Assembly: GCA_025666215.1 (NCBI GenBank)
Contig: CP102593.1
Span: 4,105,001-4,169,000, forward strand
From: Xanthomonas campestris pv. phormiicola
GTDB lineage: Bacteria > Pseudomonadota > Gammaproteobacteria > Xanthomonadales > Xanthomonadaceae
Reading direction: 5' to 3'
DNA length: 64,000 nucleotides
Shown: piece after piece, positions 36,718-44,277 of the stretch
How positions within the stretch are numbered: the stretch's first letter is position 1
Layout of the letters: every line of letters begins with the position of its first letter
Program-made: the position numbers and the translations under genes
The notes under the pieces: generated by a model
Database searches by the model: none
Seen by the model: only the letters and a program-made list of their open reading frames with translations
Told to the model about the DNA's origin: nothing

Positions 36718-37668
36718 ATGCGCAGGCGTTTATGGGCGGGAGTGGGCAGCGGCGTGGCGGCCGGCGCGTTGTGGGGACTGGTGTTCCTGGCGCCGCAGTT
36801 GCTCGCCGGGTTCTCGCCGCTGCAGCTGGCGGTGTCGCGCTACCTGGCCTACGGCGCGGTCGCCGCGCTGCTGCTGGCGCCGCGCTGGCGCACCGCCACC
36901 GGCGCGCTCGGGGCGCCGGAATGGTGGGCGCTGCTGCGGCTGAGCCTGCTCGGCAACATCGTCTACTACGTGTTGCTGGGCAGCGCGGTGCAATGGGCCG
37001 GCGGCGCGACCACCGCGCTGATCATCGGTCTGCTGCCGGCGGTGGTCACGGTGCTCGGTTCGCGCGCGGCCGGCGCGATGCAGTTGCGCCGGCTGGCCGC
37101 GCCGTGCGCGCTGTGCGTGCTCGGCGTGGCGCTGGTCGCAGCGCAGACGCTGGACGCCGCGCATCCCGCACAGACCAGCGTGGGCACGCGCGCGGCCGGG
37201 CTGGCGTGCGCGGTCGGCGCGCTGGCGTGCTGGGCGGCGTATTCGGTCAAGAACGCCGGCTGGCTCGCGCGCCGGCCCGAGATCTCCGGGCGCGACTGGT
37301 CGATGCTGACCGGCGTGGTCACCGGCGCATTGGCGCTGACCCTGGCGATCCCCGCGTTCGCGTTCGGCCACGGCCATGCGGCGGCGGACTGGGCGCGGTT
37401 CTGGGGCGTGGCGATCGTGCTGGGCGTGTTCGCCTCGGTGATCGGCAATGCCTGCTGGAACCACGCCAGCCGGCTGCTGCCGCTGACCCTGGTCGGGCAG
37501 ATGATCGTGTTCGAAACCGTGTTCGCGCTGCTCTATGGTTTCCTGTGGGAGGCGCGCTGGCCCACGCCGCTGGAAACCCTGGCGATCGCCTGCCTGCTGG
37601 TCGGCGTGCTGTGGTGCGCTTGGTTGCATGCGCCACCGGAGGCGGAGGCCAGCCGCACCCCGGGTTAA
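36718..37668 (+). CDS. EamA/DMT-family transporter
   Basis: 316 residues with ten hydrophobic segments in two repeats of five, as expected for EamA exporters: VGSGVAAGALWGLVFLAPQLL first, LGNIVYYVLLGSAVQWAGG, TALIIGLLPAVVTVLGSR, later VIGNACWNHASRLLPLTLVG and FETVFALLYGFLWEARWPTPLE. These conserved repeat ends (NxxW, E-x3-A) match the family. It exports small metabolites or amino acids from the inner membrane; substrate unknown. The upstream AraC gene may regulate it. Confidence 0.87.
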   Translation: MRRRLWAGVGSGVAAGALWGLVFLAPQLLAGFSPLQLAVSRYLAYGAVAALLLAPRWRTATGALGAPEWWALLRLSLLGNIVYYVLLGSAVQWAGGATTALIIGLLPAVVTVLGSRAAGAMQLRRLAAPCALCVLGVALVAAQTLDAAHPAQTSVGTRAAGLACAVGALACWAAYSVKNAGWLARRPEISGRDWSMLTGVVTGALALTLAIPAFAFGHGHAAADWARFWGVAIVLGVFASVIGNACWNHASRLLPLTLVGQMIVFETVFALLYGFLWEARWPTPLETLAIACLLVGVLWCAWLHAPPEAEASRTPG

Positions 37669-37721
37669 GCCACGGCACCTAGACTAGGACCGCCATTCAC
37701 CCGTCCCAGGAACCTTTGCCC

Positions 37722-38117
37722 ATGTCTGCTGCCTTCCCTACCTCCTGTGCCGGCCTCGCGCTGCTCGCCCTCCTGGCCGGTTGCGACATGGCGCCGTCTT
37801 CCGCTCCGTCCCAACCCGCCGCTGCGGCGCCTGCGCCTGCGCCGGCAACGGCAGCGGCAGCGGCGCAAGGCAAGTGCGACAGCGTGCCGGACCACGCCTA
37901 CGACCTTCCGGCCGCACGTTTCGACGAAACCGCACAACAGCTGGCGCATGGCACCGGCTGCGGCATCGTCTACGACGACCAGTCGCTGTCGCCGCTGCAG
38001 GTCAATGCGGTGAAGGGCCGGATCAGCATCCGCCAGGCGATCCACCAGGCCATCGACGGCACCGCGCTCCAGGTCAGGCAGGAAACCGCCGATACGATCG
38101 CCGTCGGCCGCCGCTGA
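37722..38117 (+). CDS. free-standing STN-domain lipoprotein
   Basis: 131 residues. A lipoprotein signal with lipobox LLAGC places lipidation at C21; Asp follows at +2, which in the E. coli rule favours inner-membrane retention. A Pro/Ala-rich linker (about 24-50) leads to a single STN (secretin/TonB short N-terminal) domain: LPAARFDETAQQLAHGTGCG, then IVYDDQSLSPLQVNAVKGRI with the RQAIHQAIDGTALQV helix. STN domains normally sit in front of secretins or TonB-dependent receptors; here nothing follows. A TTG six bases earlier is an alternative start. It may bind FecR-type or secretin partners, which is inference. Confidence 0.8.
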   Translation: MSAAFPTSCAGLALLALLAGCDMAPSSAPSQPAAAAPAPAPATAAAAAQGKCDSVPDHAYDLPAARFDETAQQLAHGTGCGIVYDDQSLSPLQVNAVKGRISIRQAIHQAIDGTALQVRQETADTIAVGRR

Positions 38118-38178
38118 GTTGCCGGCGCCGCGGCCATGCGCGTTAGGATGGCAGCGGTCTCTCGCACGGAAGGTCGCC

Positions 38179-38559
38179 ATGTTCAGTCGTTTCGCGCTGT
38201 TGCTGTGCTGTCTGTGCCTGTTCGCCGGCACCCTCTTGTTCAGCGGATGCGCACGCAGCGAAGGCGCCAGGCCCGCCGCGCCCGGTTTGCCGGTGAAGGT
38301 GGACAGCAGTTGCCGCAGCGACGCCGACTGCGCGGTCAAGGACGTCGGCAACTGCTGCGGCGCGATGCCGGCCTGCGTCAACCGCGACAGTCCCACCGAT
38401 CCGCAGGGCGTGATGGCGCAATGCCAGGCCAGCGGCCGCATGAGCGTGTGCGGCTCGCGCGCGATCAGCGGCTGCCAGTGCGTGGCCGGGCAATGCAGCG
38501 CCAAGGGCGCGCAAGCCGATACACTGCGCGACCCCCAGCCTGCCGAACCCGTCCGCTGA
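38179..38559 (+). CDS. cysteine-rich lipoprotein, unknown function
   Basis: 126 residues. The signal ends LLFSGC, so C24 is the lipid-modified residue. The mature domain has ten cysteines in about 62 residues (C45, C51, C59, C60, C66, C82, C91, C99, C101, C106), in a SSCRSDADC...GNCCGAMPAC...SGCQCVAGQC arrangement, like small disulphide-knotted domains. The last 20 residues are polar. Such a domain must fold in the oxidising periplasm. The start codon at 38179 has GGAAGG upstream. Its stop overlaps the next ATG (TGATG), so it is coupled to the deaminase gene. Confidence 0.78.
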   Translation: MFSRFALLLCCLCLFAGTLLFSGCARSEGARPAAPGLPVKVDSSCRSDADCAVKDVGNCCGAMPACVNRDSPTDPQGVMAQCQASGRMSVCGSRAISGCQCVAGQCSAKGAQADTLRDPQPAEPVR

Positions 38560-39119
38560 TGCTCTACGCGCAAGTCCACCTCACCCTGCCCGCCTGGATC
38601 CACGAGGCGGTCGATCCGCAGGCCGTCTATCCCGGCGATGCCGACAAGGTGGCGCTGGCGGTGGAACTGTCGCGGCTGAACGTGGACGCCGGCAGCGGCG
38701 GTCCGTTCGGCGCGGCGGTGTTCGGCCCGGACCACCGCATCATCTCGGTCGGCGTGAACCGGGTGGTGCCGCAGACTACGTCGCTGGCGCACGCCGAGAA
38801 CATGGCCTACATGCTCGCGCAGCAGCGCCTGCAGACGCCGCGGCTGAACGCGGTGCTGGCGCCGGTGACCCTGGCGACCTCGGCGCAGCCGTGCTGCCAA
38901 TGCTATGGCGCGACCATCTGGGCCGGCATCGACCGGCTGCTGATCGGCGCCAGCGCCGAGGACGTGATGGCGCTGACCCCGTTCGACGAAGGCCCGCTGC
39001 CGGCGGACTGGATCGGCGAACTGGAGCGCCGCGGCATCGAGGTGGTGCGCGGCCTGCATCGCGACGCCGCCTGCGCGGTGCTGCGCCGCTACGGCGAGCT
39101 CGACAGCCCCCGCTACTGA
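38559..39119 (+). CDS. nucleoside/guanine deaminase-like protein
   Basis: 186 residues of the cytidine-deaminase-like fold. The zinc site is HAE in TSLAHAENMAYMLAQQRL (about 77-94) and PCCQC in LATSAQPCCQCYGATIW (about 107-123). The preceding DAGSGGPFGAAVFGPDHRII is typical of guanine deaminase/tRNA adenosine deaminase relatives (COG0590). The N-terminus is longer than in TadA. The substrate cannot be read from sequence; guanine or a related base is most likely. Cytoplasmic, translationally coupled to a secreted lipoprotein gene, an unusual pairing. Confidence 0.85.
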   Translation: MLYAQVHLTLPAWIHEAVDPQAVYPGDADKVALAVELSRLNVDAGSGGPFGAAVFGPDHRIISVGVNRVVPQTTSLAHAENMAYMLAQQRLQTPRLNAVLAPVTLATSAQPCCQCYGATIWAGIDRLLIGASAEDVMALTPFDEGPLPADWIGELERRGIEVVRGLHRDAACAVLRRYGELDSPRY

Positions 39120-39144
39120 CCGCCGCCCGGCGAAGGCTTCGTCC

Positions 39145-40194
39145 ATGTCCTCCCTGAACGGCCTGCTGTGCTACTGCCGGCAAGGCTTCGAGCCCGAACT
39201 GGCGGCCGAACTGAACGACCGCGCCGCGCGCGCCGACCTGCCGGCCTATGCGCGCACCGAGCGCAACAGCGGCTATGCGCTGCTGCTCTGCGAAACGGCC
39301 CTGCCGCCGCGCACGCTGCCATGGCGCGGGCTGATCTTCGCGCGGCAGAAACTGCGCCTGCTGGCCGAACTGCGCGAGCTGGATCCGGCCGACCGGATCG
39401 CGCCGATGCTGCAGGCGCTGGCCGGGCAAAGCCGCTTCGGCGACCTGTGGGTGGAGCACCCGGATTCGGACGAAGGCAAGCAGCTGTCCGGGCTGGCGCG
39501 CAGTTTCGGCAATGCGCTGCGCCCGGCGCTGCGCAAGGCCGGCCTGCTCAGCGACAAGCCGCAGCCGAAGCTGCCGCGCCTGCACGTGTGCTTCCTCGCC
39601 GGCACCCACGCCTTGCTGGCCGTCGCCGACAGCGACGACAGCGCGCCGTGGCCGCTGGGCATTCCGCGCCTGAAGCTGCTGTCGGAAGCGCCGTCGCGCT
39701 CGGCACTGAAGCTGGAAGAAGCGCTGCTGGCGCTGCTGGCGCCGGAAGAGCGCGAGGCGCTGCTCAAGCCCGGCATGCGCGCCGCCGACCTCGGCGCCGC
39801 GCCCGGCGGCTGGACCTGGGTACTGACCCGCCAGCACCTGCACGTGACCAGCGTCGACAACGGCCCGCTGCGCCAGCACGTGCTCGACAGCGGCCTGGTC
39901 GACCACCTGCGCGCCGACGGCTTCCACTGGAAGCCGCCGCAGGCGCTGGACTGGATGGTCTGCGACATGGTCGAGCAGCCGCGCCGCGTCGCCGAACTCA
40001 TGGGCACCTGGTTCCGCGAAGGCTGGTGCCGGCACGCGATCTTCAACCTCAAGCTGCCGATGAAGAAGCGCTGGGACGAGACCCAGCTGTGCCTGGACCT
40101 GTTCGCCGAACGCGCCGAGCGGCCGCTGCAGATCCGCGCCAAGCAGCTGTACCACGACCGCGAAGAGATCACCGTGCTGGCGATGCCGGCCTGA
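39145..40194 (+). CDS. rlmM: 23S rRNA C2498 2'-O-ribose methyltransferase
   Basis: 349 residues, the RlmM (YgdE) length. The N-terminal region with a THUMP-like fold starts GLLCYCRQGFEPELAAEL. The SAM site is GMRAADLGAAPGGWTWVLT (about 210-228), followed by the catalytic lysines and acids in DWMVCDMVEQP and HAIFNLKLPMKKRWDE. The end AKQLYHDREEITVLAMPA is characteristic. It methylates C2498 in 23S rRNA before the 50S subunit is assembled. It follows the deaminase after 25 bases and may be the last gene of that operon. Confidence 0.94.
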   Translation: MSSLNGLLCYCRQGFEPELAAELNDRAARADLPAYARTERNSGYALLLCETALPPRTLPWRGLIFARQKLRLLAELRELDPADRIAPMLQALAGQSRFGDLWVEHPDSDEGKQLSGLARSFGNALRPALRKAGLLSDKPQPKLPRLHVCFLAGTHALLAVADSDDSAPWPLGIPRLKLLSEAPSRSALKLEEALLALLAPEEREALLKPGMRAADLGAAPGGWTWVLTRQHLHVTSVDNGPLRQHVLDSGLVDHLRADGFHWKPPQALDWMVCDMVEQPRRVAELMGTWFREGWCRHAIFNLKLPMKKRWDETQLCLDLFAERAERPLQIRAKQLYHDREEITVLAMPA

Positions 40195-40288
40195 GGCGCT
40201 GCGCCGGTCGTCGCGATACGGCTTCGATGCCAGGCGCACCGAGGTCCTAAGAGCATTCCAACTCGGATGCTTGCAGCTAGCGCGGTGT

Positions 40289-40418
40289 TGTGGGAGCGAC
40301 TTCAGGGCACCTCTAATACCCTCGATTCTAAAAATTTCGCACTATGCGCATCAATGACTTGCGAGCGTTTTAGTCGAGTTTTTGGGGTTATTAGAGGTGC
40401 CCTGAAGTCGCTCCCACA
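40289..40418. mobile_element. 130-bp palindromic element: short inverted-repeat insert inside a REP pair
   Basis: Perfect 30-bp inverted ends. The outer 16 bases (TGTGGGAGCGACTTCA) are the REP arm seen elsewhere in the window; the inner 14 (GGGCACCTCTAATA) occur nowhere else here. The 70-base centre is A+T-rich (TTCTAAAAATTTCGCACTAT) and codes for nothing. It looks like a MITE-sized element with GGGCACCTCTAATA termini that landed in the middle of a REP palindrome. No transposase for it is in the window. Confidence 0.7.
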
Positions 40419-40475
40419 TAAGGAGAAACCCGCGCTGGCCTTCACCATCCCTTGGCCCGCAACCACCCGCACCCG

Positions 40476-41591
40476 CTACAGCACGATCCGCTTGCCGCCC
40501 TCGCGCGCCGAACGGTGGATCGCGTCGATCACGCGCATGTCGCGCAGGCCTTCCTCGCCCGGCGCGCGCAGCGGCGTACCGTCGAGGATCGCCAGCGCGT
40601 CCTCGTCCATCTGCAGCGCCTGCTGGTGGCGCACCGTCGCGTCGAACACACGCCCGTCGCTGGCGCGGCCGCGGATGCCGTCGTAGCTCTGGAACGGCGC
40701 CAGTTCGTACCAGCCGCGCTCGCACTCGGCGCGCAGCCGGTTCATGCTGCGGCCGAAGCTGGTGGCGCAGTCGGCGAGCACTTCGTGCGGGAATTCCAGC
40801 TTGAACTGCATGTGTTCGTCGACCTCGTCGAACAGCGCCGGCCGGTCGGTGGAGCGGGTGGCGCTGACCGCCAGCGGCTCGGCGCCGACCGTGTAGCGCG
40901 CCGCATTGAGCGGATACACGCCCATGTCGTACATCGCGCCGCCGCCGAACTGCGCGCGCAGCCGCCATGGCCGCTGCGCCGGATCGGTGTCGCGGTAGCC
41001 GTTGTAGCCGGCCTCGGCGCGCACCGTGCGCATCGCGCCGAACGGGCGCTCGCCGGCCAGCGCGATGATCCGCCGCGTGTTCGGCTCGTGTTGCATGCGG
41101 TAGCCGATGCTCAGCCGCACCTTGTTGCGCGCGCAGGCGGCGATCATCGACTGCGCCTCGTTGGCATGCATCGCCATCGGCTTCTCGCACCACACGTGCT
41201 TGCCGGCGGCCGCCGCGCGCAGGCTCAGCGGCGCATGCAGATGGGTCGGCGTGACCACGTAGACCACATCGATGTCGGGGTTGTCGGCGATGCGCTCCAG
41301 GTCGTCGTAGCTGTAGACGTTGCGATCGGGAATGCGGTAGCGCGCCTGCCACTGCGGAATCTTGTGCGGCGAGCCGGTGACGATGCCGGCCAGCCGGCAA
41401 TGCCTGGTCAGCGCCAGGCCCGGCGCCAGGCGCGTGCTGGCGTAATCGCCCAATCCGACCAGCGCCACCCCCAGCGGCTTCTTCGGCTTGCCGCGCGGGG
41501 CCGCCAACAACGGCGATCCCAATAGGCCTGCGCCCGCCGCGGACAGGCCGGCGAGCAGCACACGGCGACGATTCGGCGAGGACAGCGACAT
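40476..41591 (-). CDS. Tat-exported Gfo/Idh/MocA-family oxidoreductase
   Basis: 371 residues. A twin-arginine leader SPNRRRVLLAGLSAAGAGLL (about 5-24), with a second hydrophobic stretch to LLAAP, marks it as Tat-exported in folded form with its cofactor. The Rossmann site LGVALVGLGDYASTRLAPGL (about 40-59) and the catalytic-type EKP in KHVWCEKPMAMHANEAQ follow, then the C-terminal domain with GGGAMYDMGVYPLNAAR. It resembles periplasmic glucose-fructose oxidoreductases with tightly held NADP. The gene is divergent from a secreted SMP-30-like lactonase 135 bases away, fitting sugar to lactone to acid conversion in the periplasm. Confidence 0.88.
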   Translation of the reverse strand: MSLSSPNRRRVLLAGLSAAGAGLLGSPLLAAPRGKPKKPLGVALVGLGDYASTRLAPGLALTRHCRLAGIVTGSPHKIPQWQARYRIPDRNVYSYDDLERIADNPDIDVVYVVTPTHLHAPLSLRAAAAGKHVWCEKPMAMHANEAQSMIAACARNKVRLSIGYRMQHEPNTRRIIALAGERPFGAMRTVRAEAGYNGYRDTDPAQRPWRLRAQFGGGAMYDMGVYPLNAARYTVGAEPLAVSATRSTDRPALFDEVDEHMQFKLEFPHEVLADCATSFGRSMNRLRAECERGWYELAPFQSYDGIRGRASDGRVFDATVRHQQALQMDEDALAILDGTPLRAPGEEGLRDMRVIDAIHRSAREGGKRIVL

Positions 41592-41726
41592 GCGGATCTC
41601 CCTGATGGCCGGATACAACGTGCCGGAAACCTTAACGTATCCACCGCCCGGCGATGTGAGCGCTCTCCCGTCGCCGCCGGCACGTCTGGCACACTGCCCG
41701 GCCCTGCATTCGCACCGGATCGATCC

Positions 41727-42647
41727 ATGTCCCCTCGTCTGTCCCTGCGTGCCGCTGCCGCTGCGGCTTTGCTGCTGGCTGGCGCATCCGCTGCGGCGCC
41801 CGCAGCGGACGCCGCGCTGTTCCGCGCCCGCGACCTGATCGGCGATGGCGTGTTCACCCACGGCATCGAAGGCCCGGCCAGCGGCCCGGACGGCGCGCTG
41901 TACGTGGTCAACTTCGGCCACGAGGGCAGCATCGGCCGGGTCAGCTTCGCCGCCGACGGCCGCGCGACGGCCGCGCTGTTCGTGGACCTGCCCGCAGGCA
42001 GCATCGGCAACGGCATCCGTTTCGACCATGCCGGGCGCATGTACGTGGCCGACTACGGCCAGCACCGCATCCTGCGCATCGCGCCGCACAGCAAGCGCAT
42101 CGAGGTCTATGCCACGCTGCCCGGCGCGTTCCAGCCCAACGACATCGCCATCGCCGCGGACGGCACCCTGTACGCCAGCGACCCGGACTGGAAAGGCGAG
42201 GGCGGCCAGCTGTGGCGCATCGACCGCGACCGCAGCGCGCACCTGGTCGAAACCGGCATGGGCACCACCAACGGCATCGAGGTCAGCCCCGACGGCAAGC
42301 GCCTGTACGTCAACGAGAGCGTGCAGCGCAAGCTGTGGGTCTACGACCGCGCCGGCGACGGCACGCTGTCCAACAAGCGCCTGCTGCTGGCGTTCCCCGA
42401 TTTCGGCCTGGACGGCATGCGCTGCGACGCCGACGGCAATCTGTACCTGGCCCGCTACGACGCCGGCAAGGTGCTGGTGCTCGATCCGGCCGGCCGGATC
42501 CTGCACGAGATCGCGACCAAGGGCCGCAAGCCCACCAACGTGGCCTTCGGCGGCAAGGACGGGCGCGACGTGTACGTGACCCTGCAGGACCGCGGCGCGA
42601 TCGAGACCTTCCGCAGCGATCGCTCCGGACGCGAATACGGGCCTTAG
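41727..42647 (+). CDS. secreted SMP-30/gluconolactonase-like protein
   Basis: 306 residues. The signal peptide SLRAAAAAALLLAGASAAAP directs it to the periplasm. The six-bladed propeller is shown by repeated blade ends: GIEGPASGPDGALYVVNFGH, GSIGNGIRFDHAGRMYVADY, PNDIAIAADGTLYASDPDW, TNGIEVSPDGKRLYVNES and GMRCDADGNLYLARYDAGKV. The metal-binding Glu, Asn and Asp of SMP-30 are in these ends (IEGP, PNDI, TTNGI). It probably opens a sugar lactone. The divergent Gfo/Idh/MocA gene may make that lactone. Confidence 0.86.
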   Translation: MSPRLSLRAAAAAALLLAGASAAAPAADAALFRARDLIGDGVFTHGIEGPASGPDGALYVVNFGHEGSIGRVSFAADGRATAALFVDLPAGSIGNGIRFDHAGRMYVADYGQHRILRIAPHSKRIEVYATLPGAFQPNDIAIAADGTLYASDPDWKGEGGQLWRIDRDRSAHLVETGMGTTNGIEVSPDGKRLYVNESVQRKLWVYDRAGDGTLSNKRLLLAFPDFGLDGMRCDADGNLYLARYDAGKVLVLDPAGRILHEIATKGRKPTNVAFGGKDGRDVYVTLQDRGAIETFRSDRSGREYGP

Positions 42648-42743
42648 TCCATACAATGGCGCTGGGATGCGCATCGCATCGCCGTCTCAGTCCGCGCAAT
42701 CGGCGTCGGGCATCCTGCCTGCACTGACTGGAGAGCCGCGCAC

Positions 42744-43466
42744 ATGCAGCCGATCGAACTGAAAGACCCGGCCGGCTTCGCCGACGAATTCCTGCGCCTG
42801 ACCCTGTTGCAGGGGTTCCAGTCGCTGACCAAGCGCGACCTGGAGTTGCTGATCTTCGTGTTGATGGAACGCGACGGCGCGATCTCGCGCAGCGACTCCA
42901 ACAACGCGGTGGCGCTGCGCCTGCGGGTGACCCCGGCCAAGGTGAAGGGCCTGCGCCGCGACGGCTATGCGCGTTGGCGCGCGCTGGTGCCCGAAGACGG
43001 CGACGCGGCGCTGGAGCGCATCGTGGCCACCGTGCTCACCGAAGACAACCTGCGCGCCGGGGCCAAGCACGTCAGCGAACGCAGCAAGAAGGAAGGCTTC
43101 CTGGCGATCCGCATCGAGCATCCGGACGACCAGCAGCGCTTCGAGCAGGCCATCGTCGACGTCGGCGCGCTGCCGGTGTACGAGCGCAACCGCGACGTGG
43201 TCGCGGTGCGCTTCGACACCCTGCTCAAGATCGCCGAGCGCTGGGGCTACCTGCAGCCGGAGCCGGAGAAGGTGGTGCGCGAGCTGGAGAAGCTCACTCC
43301 CACCGCCGAGGAAGTGGCCGATCTGTTGAAGAAGGACGTGGCCAAGCTACGCTGGGAAGATGTGCGCCGCGCGCTCAACAGCCTCGGCGCCAAGGCCATC
43401 GCCAGCACCGCCGAGGGCGCACTGAAGGGACTGCTGAAACTGGCGTTCCCGTTCATCCCCGGCTGA
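42744..43466 (+). CDS. unknown protein with helix-turn-helix-like segment
   Basis: 240 residues. I do not recognise it. The N-terminal part (about 15-80: LRLTLLQGFQSLTKRDLELL, IFVLMERDGAISR, AVALRLRVTPAKVKGLRRDG) looks like a winged-helix DNA-binding unit, with the second helix in KVKGLRRDGYARWRAL. The middle (about 110-150, FLAIRIEHPDDQQRFEQAIV) looks like a mixed alpha/beta domain. The last 60 residues are amphipathic helix (TAEEVADLLKKDVAKLRWED). No signal peptide or membrane segment. GGAGAG precedes the ATG. It lies alone between the lactonase and EF-hand genes. Confidence 0.65.
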   Translation: MQPIELKDPAGFADEFLRLTLLQGFQSLTKRDLELLIFVLMERDGAISRSDSNNAVALRLRVTPAKVKGLRRDGYARWRALVPEDGDAALERIVATVLTEDNLRAGAKHVSERSKKEGFLAIRIEHPDDQQRFEQAIVDVGALPVYERNRDVVAVRFDTLLKIAERWGYLQPEPEKVVRELEKLTPTAEEVADLLKKDVAKLRWEDVRRALNSLGAKAIASTAEGALKGLLKLAFPFIPG

Positions 43467-43509
43467 CGCTGCAACGCCGTTCCATCATGTCGAACCACCG
43501 GAGTCCGTT

Positions 43510-43914
43510 GTGTCCATGTACCGCCTTTCCTCCCTCGCCGCCTGCGTGCTTGCGGCCGCCATCGGCCCGGCCGCCGCGCAGAACCTCAACCCGACCTCGA
43601 GCGTCGTCACCGAGCCGTTGCGCGACGTGCCGAGCATCGTGCAGGCGCAGCCGCTGAGCAGCGGCGAGGTGACCCACCAGGTGCGGCTGGAGGTCCCGCA
43701 CGGCCAGGCGCCGGTCACCGTGCGCACGGTCCAGCCCGACACCGTCGCCGGCAACTACCGCATCGACTTCGACGCGCTGGACAGCGACCACGACGGCTAC
43801 ATCAGCCGCAGCGAAGCGCAGGCCAGCCCGGCGCTGGCCGACGAATTCGACTCGCTGGACCCGCAACGCCGCGGGCGCCTGAGCCGCGAGCAGCTGGCCG
43901 GCTGGCTCAAGTAA
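43510..43914 (+). CDS. secreted EF-hand protein
   Basis: 134 residues from a GTG (GGAG six bases upstream) or from ATG at 43516. The signal peptide LSSLAACVLAAAIGPAAAQN is followed by about 50 residues of beta-like sequence, then one clear EF-hand loop DSDHDGYISRSE (about 93-104) and a second degenerate one (DPQRRGRLSREQ, 118-129). Calcium binding in the periplasm is likely for the first loop; the second lacks the standard acidic spacing. Role unknown. It closes this + strand group; the following 360 bases hold REP elements. Confidence 0.82.
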   Translation: MSMYRLSSLAACVLAAAIGPAAAQNLNPTSSVVTEPLRDVPSIVQAQPLSSGEVTHQVRLEVPHGQAPVTVRTVQPDTVAGNYRIDFDALDSDHDGYISRSEAQASPALADEFDSLDPQRRGRLSREQLAGWLK

Positions 43915-44003
43915 TTCGTCGCGCAGGGTCGGGTACCGCGTGCAGACCAGCCGCGTGTGAGCCGCGGACCGCAGCCGCGGCGAACGCGACCGACGCCACG
44001 GCC

Positions 44004-44190
44004 GGGGCTGAAGCCCCTCCTACAGTGCACCCATCCAACCAATCGCAAGTCCCTGTAGGAGCGGTTTCAACCGCGACGAACGAAGACATCCAGCTCCCCG
44101 GCTTCGGAAACAGTCGGGACTGAAGTCCCTCCCACAGTGCACCCAGCCGGTTCACCGCAAGTCTCTGTTGGACTTCAGTCGCGACGAGCG
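44004..44190. repeat. tandem pair of REP-REP units
   Basis: Two similar units of about 75-80 bases lie side by side. Each has a right-type arm (GGGCTGAAGCCCCTCCTACA; GGGACTGAAGTCCCTCCCAC), the spacer GTGCACCCA...CCGCAAGTC with few changes, and a left-type arm (GGAGCGGTTTCAACCGCGAC; TTGGACTTCAGTCGCGAC). This is a degenerate duplication of a paired REP. The flanking sequence has no gene. It fills most of the 360-base gap between the EF-hand gene and the ubiquinone gene. Confidence 0.75.
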
Positions 44191-44277
44191 GACGCCTCGC
44201 GCTACCGGGGCCGATGCCCGCTGTGCCCGCACCGCTCCCGCAGGAGCGACCAACGCCTCTCGCCCCACCCCGGATCG

